Shown here piece after piece: positions 30,169 through 38,272 of a DNA stretch of 64,000 nt (the first letter of the stretch is position 1; each line of letters starts with the position of its first letter). The DNA comes from Corynebacterium pelargi (GTDB lineage Bacteria; Actinomycetota; Actinomycetes; Mycobacteriales; Mycobacteriaceae), in contig NZ_BMCX01000001.1 of NCBI RefSeq assembly GCF_014635485.1, positions 303,634 to 367,633 of the forward strand. Reading direction: 5' to 3'. The notes beneath the pieces are model-generated. The model was not told the DNA's origin and ran no database searches. It saw only the letters and a list, made by a program, of their open reading frames with translations. The translations under genes and the position numbers were made by a program.

Positions 30169-30738
30169 ATGAACAACCGACTCAGCGCTGCCGCCGTTGC
30201 CACCGGCCTTGGCTTGGCATTCCTCACCGGAGTGGCCACCGCGCAAGAAGATGACACCGCCGCCACCGTTGTGAGCAGCGAAGTTATCCCCTCCTCCGAC
30301 GCGAATAACACCGGATCTGAGGATAAGGAGACGGCGCCTGAGAACGATGCGCCTGATACCGACACCCCTGAGGAAAAGCCGGCACCTTCAGAAGATGCTG
30401 AGCATTCTGAGAATGACGGAAGCAAGGACGACGCCGATGTCGATGGCGCCGAGGATTCCGATACCGACGAAGCCGACGCAGCCGATGATCAAGCGTCTGA
30501 AACCGACAAGGACTCGGCAGATGAAGCTGAGCAAGGCGAGGCTGGCGCCAAGGAGAGCGAAAGCTCATCGGCACAACCGACCTCCGAGTCTTCGCACGCC
30601 CCCGCCCAAGATGAGCACTCCACTCCTTCGCGTGCTCTAGCCAATACCGGCGCATCGGTGCTGGGCATTGTTCTTGCTGGCGCTGCCCTTGTTGGCCTGG
30701 GTGTGGCGCTTGTTTCACGCAACCGCAAGCGCGGCTAA
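30169..30738 (+). CDS. Acidic cell-wall-anchored surface protein (LANTG sorting signal)
   Basis: 189 residues. N-terminal signal peptide ending near TAQE (about residue 24), then a highly acidic low-complexity stretch of Asp, Glu, Ala and Ser, with no recognisable domain. The C-terminus is a cell-wall sorting signal: LANTG at about 157-161, a hydrophobic stretch and a RNRKRG tail. LANTG is a variant of LPxTG used by class E-like sortases in high-GC Gram-positives. The ribosome site AAAAGGA precedes the ATG. No sortase gene is in the window. Confidence 0.8.
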   Translation: MNNRLSAAAVATGLGLAFLTGVATAQEDDTAATVVSSEVIPSSDANNTGSEDKETAPENDAPDTDTPEEKPAPSEDAEHSENDGSKDDADVDGAEDSDTDEADAADDQASETDKDSADEAEQGEAGAKESESSSAQPTSESSHAPAQDEHSTPSRALANTGASVLGIVLAGAALVGLGVALVSRNRKRG

Positions 30739-30760
30739 TAGCATCACCTCGTAGCGACAA

Positions 30761-30796
30761 CAACGGCTCCCGGATCGTTCCGGGAGCCGTTGTGTT
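30761..30796. terminator. Bidirectional terminator
   Basis: 13-bp perfect stem (CAACGGCTCCCGG 30761-30773 with CCGGGAGCCGTTG 30780-30792) with a 6-nt loop, followed by TGTT. It sits between the convergent genes ending at 30738 and 30808. Confidence 0.85.
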
Positions 30797-30807
30797 AGGG
30801 CCACGTC

Positions 30808-31173
30808 TTAGCCGAGCTTGGCTGCGGCGCGAATGAGCGGAAGCTGCAGCGGAAGCCTGAGCAAAGAGATCACCTTGCGCGATGTGTCTTCACCACGCAA
30901 GGCCTGGCGGGCCATTTCAAAGTTGGCAGGCCATACCGCAAGCAAGAGAGCGACTGCAGCCTTGCCACCTAGGCGACGAGTGCCGGGGTTAGCGATCAGC
31001 CCGGCCACCGCCAGTTCCGCCACTCCGCTGAGGTAGGTCCAGGTACGGGCTTTTGCGGGCATATACGGCGGGATGATGGCGTCGAAAGGCTTGGGGGCAA
31101 CAAAGTGCAGGATCCCCATGGAGGCGAATGCGCCGGACTGTAGTGCGTGAGATTTGATCTTCATATCGACCAT
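30808..31173 (-). CDS. DoxX-like small integral membrane protein
   Basis: About 121 residues with three or four hydrophobic segments, beginning MVDMKIKSHALQSGAFASMG. The arrangement FASMGILHFVAPKPFDAIIPP and a following YLSGVAELAVAGL fits small DoxX/DUF-type membrane proteins. The ATG at 31173 or 31164 is the start; the frame is open much further upstream (to 32088) but that runs antisense through the SGNH hydrolase gene and is not accepted. Function is unknown. Confidence 0.7.
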   Translation of the reverse strand: MVDMKIKSHALQSGAFASMGILHFVAPKPFDAIIPPYMPAKARTWTYLSGVAELAVAGLIANPGTRRLGGKAAVALLLAVWPANFEMARQALRGEDTSRKVISLLRLPLQLPLIRAAAKLG

Positions 31174-31299
31174 CTTACAGGTGCGAAAAACTGCATGTGA
31201 CCAGTAGTTTTGTTTTAGATAATGAGTTTTATTTTGCTCGCTTCGCGGTTTAAGATCGTTACGTAACCGTATCCCCTCATTCCCTTTAGGACGCATCTG

Positions 31300-32142
31300 A
31301 TGCTTTCTACTACCGCACGCCGCGCCATTGCAGTGCTTGGCGCAGCCGCTTGCGCCGCCGGCCTCGCAGCACCGGCCAATGCAGCCCCCGTCCCTGCAGG
31401 ATCCAAGTACGTCGCCCTCGGCGATTCCTTCGCCGCAGTGGGCAGCTTGACCAACATTCAAGTTCCCCCGAACGTGCTCTGCGGTCAGGCAAGCGATAAC
31501 TACGCCCACGTCGTGGCTGAAAAGCTTGGCCTTCAGCTTGACGACGTCACCTGTGGCTGGGCTACCACCGAAGATTATTGGATCCCTCAGCTCCACCCCT
31601 TGCCCGGCACCGCATTTTCCGCCCAGCGCAATGCCGTGACTGCCGATACCGACCTGGTCACCCTCACCTTCGGCGGCAATGACAACTTCGCCGATAAGTA
31701 CATCGGTGCTTGTGCTGCAGGTTTCCTCACCGGCGTAGGCCCCACCTGTCGCCAGCTCATTGAGGTGCCAACCTCCATCGCCATTGCCCCCATTGGCGCA
31801 AAGGTGCAGGCCGTGATTGAAGACGTGCAAGCTCGTGCACCGCACGCCAAAGTCATGGTTGCTGGCTACTATGAGCTCACCAACGCCGATTCTGAGTGCT
31901 TCCCGAATATTCCGAAGCGCGCAGAAGATCGCCAATTCCTCGCCGACTTCATCGCAGCGCTGAACACTCAGCTCAAGCAAGCTGCCGATGCCACCGGCGC
32001 CACCTTCGTTGCAGCGCCTGAAAATGGCACGATGTGCACCGACTCCACCACCCTGCTCGGAGTGCCCGACAATGCTGTCGGCTTCCACCCCACCGCGGTC
32101 GGTCAGGCACGCATGGCTGACGCCATCATCGACGCAATGTAA
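31300..32142 (+). CDS. Secreted SGNH/GDSL-family hydrolase
   Basis: 280 residues with a signal peptide ending PANAAP (cleavage near 28-29). SGNH blocks: catalytic Ser43 in ALGDSFAAVGS, the GGND motif (TFGGNDNFAD), and His263 in VGFHPTAVGQARMADAI. Six or more cysteines outside the signal peptide suggest disulfides. The usual DxxH acid is not at -3 from the His. Likely an exported lipase or esterase, as common in corynebacteria; the substrate is unknown. Confidence 0.88.
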   Translation: MLSTTARRAIAVLGAAACAAGLAAPANAAPVPAGSKYVALGDSFAAVGSLTNIQVPPNVLCGQASDNYAHVVAEKLGLQLDDVTCGWATTEDYWIPQLHPLPGTAFSAQRNAVTADTDLVTLTFGGNDNFADKYIGACAAGFLTGVGPTCRQLIEVPTSIAIAPIGAKVQAVIEDVQARAPHAKVMVAGYYELTNADSECFPNIPKRAEDRQFLADFIAALNTQLKQAADATGATFVAAPENGTMCTDSTTLLGVPDNAVGFHPTAVGQARMADAIIDAM

Positions 32143-32173
32143 TCGCCTCGACGCAACTAGAGGCGCGAAGCAC

Positions 32174-32203
32174 AGCGGGCACCCCTCGGTGCCCGCTTTG
32201 TCA
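32174..32203 (+). terminator. Intrinsic terminator of SGNH hydrolase gene
   Basis: 10-bp perfect stem (AGCGGGCACC with GGTGCCCGCT) and a CCTC loop, then TTGTC. It lies about 30 bp after the stop. Confidence 0.85.
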
Positions 32204-32426
32204 TTGCCAGAATCGCCCCCGCATCACACCGCGTACCTGCTCGCCATGGCCAAGTACCGGGCAGATGAGGTGCGCACACTAAAAACTGAGACCGCCTGCA
32301 ATACCAAGAATGCCACAGAGCCATGCCTTGAGTGTGCTACGTCACTTCAGGGAACACACAGCAAATTCAACACAAATTGAAATATAAGTATGCATTTAAG
32401 CGTAACTACCGATAATCTCTGTTGGC

Positions 32427-33137
32427 ATGACAACTTTGAAAGATCTCTCCCTCTTGATCGGCCGCGTCCTTTTGGGCGTCATTCTCTTCGCCCACGGTTG
32501 GCAAAAGTTCAATGACTGGACCATCTCCGGCACCACCGATGCCTTCCGCGACATGGGCGTTCCCTCCCCTGAGCTCGCAGCTACCTTTGCTACCTACTTC
32601 GAAATGATCGCTGGCGCCTTGCTCATCCTCGGCCTGCTGGTGCGCTTCGTTGGCCCCATCCTGGCCATCCAGATGGCTGGCGCTTATTGGTACGCACACC
32701 GCGACGCCGGCATCTTCGCTTCCGATGGTGGCTGGGAAGTTGTGGCACTGATTGCCGCAGGCGGCCTCCTGATCGCCGGCGCTGGCGCTGGTCGCTTCAG
32801 CATCGACCACCTCTTCGTTGCACCTTTCAAGGCACGTCGTCGCCAGAAGAAGGTTGAGGAAGCACGCGAGAAGGGCCTTGCCGTACAGCACGCCGACGGT
32901 ACCGTCTCCTACCCCGCCGACGCAGCTCCGGTCAACAACACCCAAAACGCTGCCGCTCCTGCTGCCGCTGCTCCTGCCGCCGCTGCTCCCGCTGCCGCTA
33001 CCCAGCAGCAGCCCGCACCTGCTCAGAGCGAGCCTGCAGCTCAGCCCCTGAACCGCAACGATGTTGCCAACAACGAAGGCCACACCGTGATCGCAGATCA
33101 GGAACCCACCAATACCTTTAAGCCTGAGCAGCGCTAA
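32427..33137 (+). CDS. DoxX family membrane protein with Ala/Pro-rich tail
   Basis: 236 residues. The first ~130 form the four-helix DoxX domain, starting LIGRVLLGVILFAHGWQKF with later FEMIAGALLILGLLVRFVGP. After a basic KARRRQKK segment comes a cytoplasmic-type tail of Ala/Pro/Gln repeats ([16 protein letters not shown] at about 185-200). DoxX proteins in mycobacteria take part in membrane thiol-oxidative stress complexes; no partners are visible here. The upstream 32204-32426 holds no other gene. Confidence 0.82.
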   Translation: MTTLKDLSLLIGRVLLGVILFAHGWQKFNDWTISGTTDAFRDMGVPSPELAATFATYFEMIAGALLILGLLVRFVGPILAIQMAGAYWYAHRDAGIFASDGGWEVVALIAAGGLLIAGAGAGRFSIDHLFVAPFKARRRQKKVEEAREKGLAVQHADGTVSYPADAAPVNNTQNAAAPAAAAPAAAAPAAATQQQPAPAQSEPAAQPLNRNDVANNEGHTVIADQEPTNTFKPEQR

Positions 33138-33177
33138 GTTATCAGGCTCTAGGGGATCAACCCCCGTAGATGCACTC

Positions 33178-33224
33178 AAACCGCCTCATGATCGAAGCTT
33201 CGCTGATCATGAGGCGGTTTTGCT
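33178..33224 (+). terminator. Intrinsic terminator of DoxX gene
   Basis: 16-bp perfect stem (AAACCGCCTCATGATC 33178-33193 with GATCATGAGGCGGTTT 33205-33220), 11-nt loop, ending in TTTTGC. It could also work on the minus strand, but no minus gene ends here. Confidence 0.9.
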
Positions 33225-33371
33225 GTAGAAGAGGCCGCATCAGAACACGACTCCCATCGAGTTCTTCCACGCGAATTAGGTAACCCTAGCGTGTTCAACT
33301 CGCCACGCATCGTCGCTAAGGCTAGGATTGTTACACATTGTCGCCCCTCGGACATTTTGGAGAGCTTGTTC

Positions 33372-34262
33372 ATGCACAAAAAGCTGCTAGTAGGCATTAT
33401 CACCGCAGCGATGTTGGTACCGACCGGAGTTGCATACGCGGCGCCAGAGCCAACGACCAAGGTGGAACTCAACGTAGAACCCGAGCAGTTCGTGGCTCAG
33501 GAAGTAAGCTTCGATCCCTCCACCGGCCGCACCGAAGGCCTTGAGGCGCTGCGCGAGCTGCGCGCAAAGATGTGGGATCTCAACCCACAATTCCGGGGTT
33601 TTGGCTATGAAGGTTATTCCGGAACGCTTCGCGATGCAGCCGAAGCCGAAGGCATTGATTCCAAGGCTGAGTACATGGACGTGACCATGGATTCTGAGCT
33701 CGCATGGATCGCTATCCAACGCGGCTACGAAGCATCGGCGGTGTTTTCGCATAAGCGTCCCGACGGTAGCGATATGGCAACTGCCACCATCGAAAGCCAT
33801 GCAGTATCAACTGAATCCCTCGCCGCCGGTGCGGATTCTCTGAACACCGCAATCTTGCGCTCCTGGGGCCAAAACGAGCTTAAAGCTCTGCAGAAGGCAA
33901 AAGGTAAGCGCAATGCACAAAATGGCCACCTGGTCAACTTGCTGCACCCCAAGCAGCGCCACTATGGATTCAGCGCCGTTAGCGTCGAAGGTAGCCAGTA
34001 CGGCACCTATTACGTGGGTGTGAGTAGCGAAATTCCAGTTGGCGACACCGATAGTGCAGCGCACACTCCAGCCGGTGAGCAAACGGTGACCCTGTACCGC
34101 GCTGCAAAGGCAGACGAGACTCCCACGGGCTTAGAAAAGAAGAAAGAAGCCAGCGAGTCGGATACCTCCGAAGGCGACACCAAGGACACTGAGAAGACCA
34201 CTACGAGTCGCCCCATCGTGGAAGTGAAAAAACTCGATGAGATTTTCAAACCACGCACCTAA
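33372..34262 (+). CDS. Secreted CAP-domain (SCP/PR1-like) protein
   Basis: 296 residues from the ATG at 33372 with a signal peptide ending VAYAAP (cleavage near 23). The CAP-like region shows ALRELRAKMWDLNPQF, a SHKRPDGSDMAT segment, ESHAVSTESLAAGAD, ILRSWGQNELKAL and YGFSAVSVEGSQYGTYYVG, matching the usual order of CAP motifs (H..N..W). The C-terminal ~55 residues are charged Glu/Lys/Thr-rich. Corynebacteria carry several such exported proteins; the role is unclear. Confidence 0.82.
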   Translation: MHKKLLVGIITAAMLVPTGVAYAAPEPTTKVELNVEPEQFVAQEVSFDPSTGRTEGLEALRELRAKMWDLNPQFRGFGYEGYSGTLRDAAEAEGIDSKAEYMDVTMDSELAWIAIQRGYEASAVFSHKRPDGSDMATATIESHAVSTESLAAGADSLNTAILRSWGQNELKALQKAKGKRNAQNGHLVNLLHPKQRHYGFSAVSVEGSQYGTYYVGVSSEIPVGDTDSAAHTPAGEQTVTLYRAAKADETPTGLEKKKEASESDTSEGDTKDTEKTTTSRPIVEVKKLDEIFKPRT

Positions 34263-34274
34263 TCTCTAACCACG

Positions 34275-34327
34275 CCCCCACTAGCCGGACTGAACAGATC
34301 AAGGTCCAGCTAGCGGGGGATTTTTTT
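34275..34327 (+). terminator. Intrinsic terminator of CAP-domain gene
   Basis: Composite stem: CCCCC/GGGGG, CTAGC/GCTAG and GGAC/GTCC (34275-34290 with 34304-34319), then A and seven T. It stands between convergent ends at 34262 and 34337. Confidence 0.9.
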
Positions 34328-34336
34328 CACCCAAAG

Positions 34337-35224
34337 CTAGTCGACGATCGCTTGGCCTTGATCGTCGTAGTCATAAAAGCCAGCGCCTGCTTCAACACCC
34401 AGACGCCCCTGCTCGATATAGTCACGCATCACTACCTGAGCAAGTTCCCCTGTGCCGGGAACACCCTTAGCTTCACGGCTTTTCAGCACGGCGTAGACCG
34501 TGCGCATACCGATGACGTCGAGAACTTTAAAAGGCCCAAGCGAATCCATGACGATTTCCCATGTCTTATCAATCGTCTTTGGATCTGAAACGCCTGCTCC
34601 CCACAACTCAAGTGCGGATTCCACAAAAGGAATGAGCAGGCTGTTCAGGATATAGCCGGAGCGTTCCTTATAAATCGGCAACGGCACCATCCCCACCTGG
34701 GCTGCAAATGCTTGAGCTTGATCAAAAACAGATGCATCGGTACCTGGGTGGCCCATGATCTCTGCCGCTGGTCGTTTCCAAATCTCATTAGCAAAGTGGA
34801 TAGCCACAAACTGGGCTTCGAAGGCGAGCAAAGGAGCTAGTTGGCTGGGAAGCACGGTGGAAGAGTTGGTGGCCACGACGGTTTCGGGGCGCAGATGCGG
34901 CCGCAGTGCTTTGTAGATAGCCGTTTTCGCCTCAGTCGTTTCCGCTACGCACTCAAAAACAAGATCGACGTCTCCAGCGCGGCTGATCTCCGTGGTGTAC
35001 TCGATGCTGTCAATGGCCGTTGCCACTGCTTCTTCATCGAAGTCTGTGTCGTTGATGTACGGCGTGCGAAAGCGCTCCACCCGCTGTTCGGCTCGGGCAA
35101 TAGACTCCTCGCTGCGACCATAAATCGCCACCTGCTTGCCGTGCAGCGCGAATTGCAAGGCGGACTGCGCACCGAGGGTGCCGCCACCAGCAATGAGCAC
35201 GGAATCAAGCGAATCCTTCACCAT
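34337..35224 (-). CDS. 3-hydroxyacyl-CoA dehydrogenase family protein
   Basis: 295-residue NAD-dependent dehydrogenase. N-terminal Rossmann fold with IAGGGTLGAQSALQFALHGK, then VFECVAETTEAKTAIY, the catalytic His in FVAIHFANEIWKRPAAEIMG and a C-terminal helical domain with SGYILNSLLIPF. The HFANEIWK segment replaces the more usual HFFNPxP of 3-hydroxybutyryl-CoA dehydrogenases, marking a subgroup whose substrate I cannot name. No other beta-oxidation genes are adjacent. Ribosome site AAGGAGG precedes the ATG. Confidence 0.85.
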   Translation of the reverse strand: MVKDSLDSVLIAGGGTLGAQSALQFALHGKQVAIYGRSEESIARAEQRVERFRTPYINDTDFDEEAVATAIDSIEYTTEISRAGDVDLVFECVAETTEAKTAIYKALRPHLRPETVVATNSSTVLPSQLAPLLAFEAQFVAIHFANEIWKRPAAEIMGHPGTDASVFDQAQAFAAQVGMVPLPIYKERSGYILNSLLIPFVESALELWGAGVSDPKTIDKTWEIVMDSLGPFKVLDVIGMRTVYAVLKSREAKGVPGTGELAQVVMRDYIEQGRLGVEAGAGFYDYDDQGQAIVD

Positions 35225-35553
35225 TTCCTCCTTAAAAATTTGGCCAAAAAACTAGCTGAACTGCAGTTTTCCACCGCACCAGTGTAGTTCTACCCAGCCA
35301 TCCGATGATCTGTCACGATTGAACAAACCAGCGCTGCACATGGGCCGAAGCCTAGGCGTGCGAGGCGAAACGTCGAAAAGCTCAGACCGCTTGCGCTGCA
35401 ACGCTATGCCCAAGCGCGCACGAAACCCCAAGGTGATGGCCATCGCCGCCGCGTTCTAAGCGACAAACTAGAATCAATCCAGGCAGCGCGGGGAGTATGA
35501 AACCTGTGGCTGTTGCAGTATTCCGAACGAGAAAAGTGAGCTTCTGAGCATTG
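35225..35553. other. Intergenic region without a visible gene
   Basis: About 330 bp between divergent genes. I see no ORF with family signatures, no RNA gene and no strong hairpin. It must hold the promoters for 34337-35224 (minus) and 35554-36195 (plus). Confidence 0.5.
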
Positions 35554-36195
35554 ATGGTGTTATTCGCGATCGCCACGATCGCCTTGATCTTCTATCTGAT
35601 TGATCACCTGGTGTATCGAGGCCAAAAGGATCTCAGTCCCACGACGTTTCTGAAGGTCCTGGCGAACTTCATCATCATGGCTGTGACCAGCGGAGTGTTC
35701 CTTCTGCTGGTGATGTTCGTCATCCTGACGAGCGTCGCTGTTGCCGATACCACCTTTGAGGATTTCTCCCAGGAGCAAATGCTTGATCACATCAATGGCA
35801 CCGAAATGCTGTTTTTCATCTTCGTGATCATCTTCGTCGCGGCAATCCTGCACTTTTTGTTCCGTGAGTTCTTAATCAAGCACGGCCTGGTGTTTCGCTA
35901 CCGGGATGATGACTACGTGATCAATGAGTACCTCATCCAATGGTCAACCATTTACTTGGCCGTGTACCAGTTCATGTTCGATGGGGTAAAAGACGTAGCC
36001 AAAGAGCTCGTTTCCTCCGATAGCACCCAACAGATCTACAACATCGTGCTCTCACCAGAAAACATCAACCTCGCGGTGCAGCCTCTGCTTATTTGCTCCT
36101 GGATCACCTTGGTCATGGAACGGCTGCGCTTCCGCAAAGGCCTCGGTGTGCACGCCGACCTGGATCAAGTCACCATCGCCCACAACGAGCGTTAA
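35554..36195 (+). CDS. Integral membrane protein of unknown function
   Basis: 213 residues from the ATG at 35554 (a TTG codon directly precedes it). About four hydrophobic segments: residues 1-18, 36-62, 88-108 and a weaker one near 165-190. The charged stretch HGLVFRYRDDDYVINEYLIQWS in the middle suggests a cytoplasmic loop. I do not recognise the family. It is a single plus-strand gene between a divergent dehydrogenase and a convergent phosphoesterase-superfamily gene, so context gives no job. Confidence 0.65.
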   Translation: MVLFAIATIALIFYLIDHLVYRGQKDLSPTTFLKVLANFIIMAVTSGVFLLLVMFVILTSVAVADTTFEDFSQEQMLDHINGTEMLFFIFVIIFVAAILHFLFREFLIKHGLVFRYRDDDYVINEYLIQWSTIYLAVYQFMFDGVKDVAKELVSSDSTQQIYNIVLSPENINLAVQPLLICSWITLVMERLRFRKGLGVHADLDQVTIAHNER

Positions 36196-36233
36196 AACGC
36201 CGGCACGCAGCTCCTTCCGATAGGCCTGCTCCC

Positions 36234-37094
36234 CTACGCTGCACCGAAATGCGCATCGAGGATCAAAGCGGCAACCTCATGAGGAGCAATAGCTTCAGGC
36301 CAATCCGGTAGTACACCGTCTGGTGCCCAGGCCGTGATCCATGAGGCACGCTCTTGTGCGCTAGCGCCTCCGTGGCCGCCTTCGTCTCGATGGCCATGAT
36401 CGGTCACGCACACAAGTAACCACTGCTCGCCATAATGCTCGTGACGATCGCTGATCGCCTCCATCACTCGTCCAAGGTGCGCATCGACTCTGCCCAAGGC
36501 CTCGCGATATTCTGCGCCTTTCAGCCCGTAGACGTGCCCGGCATCATCAACATCACAGCAATAACAAAAGCCCAGATCAAAGGCGCCTTCGCGGATGGCG
36601 GCGAGGCTGAAGTCGACCACTTCGGCGTCGACAAGCTGATAGCCATACGTCTCGCCGTTTCGGATCACCAGCTTGTGCACACCCGCGTATTGCTGCTCGA
36701 GCCGTGGGTGAATGATAGGGCCTAGGCCTGCCGGATCCACCAACACCGGCCACCCGGCAGCGGCGAATGTGCGGGTGCTTTGATCCCGATAAAACGCCTG
36801 GGCCAGCAGATCCGGGTGTTGCCAATTGCGGCCGCCCACGCAGGAATTGTCTCTAAACCCGTGCTCAGCGTGGGTGGTGCCAGTTAGGATACTGGCCCAT
36901 CCTGGGGCAGAAATCGTTGGTACTTCCATCTCCATGCTGCGCCATTGGCCTTGTTCGGCCGTGCGCAGGAGATGGGGTGCAACGCCCGCTTCTCCGGCGA
37001 TATCCCAACGCACACCGTCGATGCCAAAGAGCAATACGCGGCGTTTGTGCGAGCTTGTGTGCTCACTCTTGGTGGAGGCTTGAGGGTTCCGCAT
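36234..37094 (-). CDS. Alkaline-phosphatase-superfamily phosphodiesterase/phosphohydrolase
   Basis: 286 residues with the superfamily's metal and nucleophile pattern: first Asp in LLFGIDGVRWD, the Ser/Thr nucleophile region VPTISAPGWASILTGTTH, then CDVDDAGHVYG and VTDHGHRDEGGHGG for the second set of Asp/His ligands. It is most like type I phosphodiesterase/nucleotide pyrophosphatase, or a short phosphonoacetate-hydrolase relative. It is the last gene of a five-gene ABC operon (start adjacent to the ATPase stop), so its substrate is probably the imported compound. Confidence 0.82.
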   Translation of the reverse strand: MRNPQASTKSEHTSSHKRRVLLFGIDGVRWDIAGEAGVAPHLLRTAEQGQWRSMEMEVPTISAPGWASILTGTTHAEHGFRDNSCVGGRNWQHPDLLAQAFYRDQSTRTFAAAGWPVLVDPAGLGPIIHPRLEQQYAGVHKLVIRNGETYGYQLVDAEVVDFSLAAIREGAFDLGFCYCCDVDDAGHVYGLKGAEYREALGRVDAHLGRVMEAISDRHEHYGEQWLLVCVTDHGHRDEGGHGGASAQERASWITAWAPDGVLPDWPEAIAPHEVAALILDAHFGAA

Positions 37095-38225
37095 CTACAC
37101 GCCCGCCTTGTTCAAGCCGCTCAGCCCGCTGTTCTTGCTGCTGGTTAGGGTGTCGAGTTCTTGAAGTTCCTCGGGCCTGATTGCATCGACCACAACTTCT
37201 TCGCGGGATAGCTGCACCTCGACGAACTCCCCGACGGCGATTTCTTGTGCCCGGCGCGTCGGCATATCAATGCGGATCGTTCCAGGTGTGCGCGTGCTGG
37301 CAACGTGCAGGGCAGTAAAGGTGCCACGAAGCTGCTTGCCCATCACTTTTAGGTCGCTATGAGAAGAGCTTCGCACGTCTAGGTCTTCCGGGCGAACCAA
37401 GGCCATGCCCATTCCCCTGGTGGTATCAATTTCTTCGCTATTGACCACGCTGCACACGCGACCAAGAACGTCGATGCCCCCGCGACGCATCTGCCCGGGA
37501 ATGCGGTTGGTAACGCCAACGAATTGTGACACAAAGGCCGATTGGGGTTGCTGATACAGCTCCTCCGGCGTGGAGATCTGCACGATGCTTCCCTCATTCA
37601 TCACACCAACGCGATCGGCCATCACTAGGGCTTCTTCCTGGTCATGGGTCACTAGGAGGGTGGAGATGCCTTGGGAAAGCTGCAACCTGCGAATTTCATC
37701 GCGGAGCTGTCCTCGAACTTGTGCATCAAGGGCTGATAGTGGCTCGTCGAGCAGCAGTACCTCTGGTTCGAGGGACAGTGCTCGAGCCAGGGCCACGCGC
37801 TGTTGTTGGCCGCCTGAAAGTTGAGCGGGGAACTTATTGCCGTGGCTGCCCAATCCGACGAGCTCAAGCAATTCCTCGGCACGTTTGCGGCGCTTGGCCA
37901 CGGGCACTTTGCGGATTTTCAACCCATAGGCGATGTTGTCGAGCGCCGTCATATGCGGAAAGAGTGAATACGCCTGAAACACAATGCCCATATTGCGTTT
38001 CCTCGTGGCGAGGTCGGTGATGTCTTTGCCGCCTACTTCTACCCGACCTGCATCCGGGGTTTCTAAGCCGGCAAGGATTTTCAAGGTAGTGGATTTGCCA
38101 CAACCAGACGGGCCTAAAAGGGCGACCAATTCGGCATGCCCGATGGTGAAGTCGAGGTTATTGAGCACTTGGCGATCCCCAAAGCGCTTATTGATCTGCT
38201 TGAGTGCGATATTTGGTTCAGACAT
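37095..38225 (-). CDS. ABC transporter ATP-binding protein (phosphonate/iron(III)-type importer)
   Basis: 376 residues from the ATG at 38225 (MSEPNIALKQ); the frame continues to 38255. Walker A GPSGCGKST near 38-46, signature LSGGQQQR, Walker B EVLLLDEPLSALD, then a TOBE-like C-terminal domain (from about 240). The class matches PotA/PhnT-type importers. It lies between the permeases and the alkaline-phosphatase-superfamily gene in one minus-strand operon. Confidence 0.92.
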   Translation of the reverse strand: MSEPNIALKQINKRFGDRQVLNNLDFTIGHAELVALLGPSGCGKSTTLKILAGLETPDAGRVEVGGKDITDLATRKRNMGIVFQAYSLFPHMTALDNIAYGLKIRKVPVAKRRKRAEELLELVGLGSHGNKFPAQLSGGQQQRVALARALSLEPEVLLLDEPLSALDAQVRGQLRDEIRRLQLSQGISTLLVTHDQEEALVMADRVGVMNEGSIVQISTPEELYQQPQSAFVSQFVGVTNRIPGQMRRGGIDVLGRVCSVVNSEEIDTTRGMGMALVRPEDLDVRSSSHSDLKVMGKQLRGTFTALHVASTRTPGTIRIDMPTRRAQEIAVGEFVEVQLSREEVVVDAIRPEELQELDTLTSSKNSGLSGLNKAGV

Positions 38226-38272
38226 AATGCGAGCTTTCTTGTTATGCGCCTGCAAGGCGATGGCGGTGCGAT

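Noticed and set aside
31174..32088. Upstream extension of the minus-strand DoxX-like frame
   Set aside because: It runs antisense through the SGNH hydrolase gene. Its sequence is Gly/Val/Glu-rich with no membrane pattern, and the DoxX-like part begins at the ATG near 31173.
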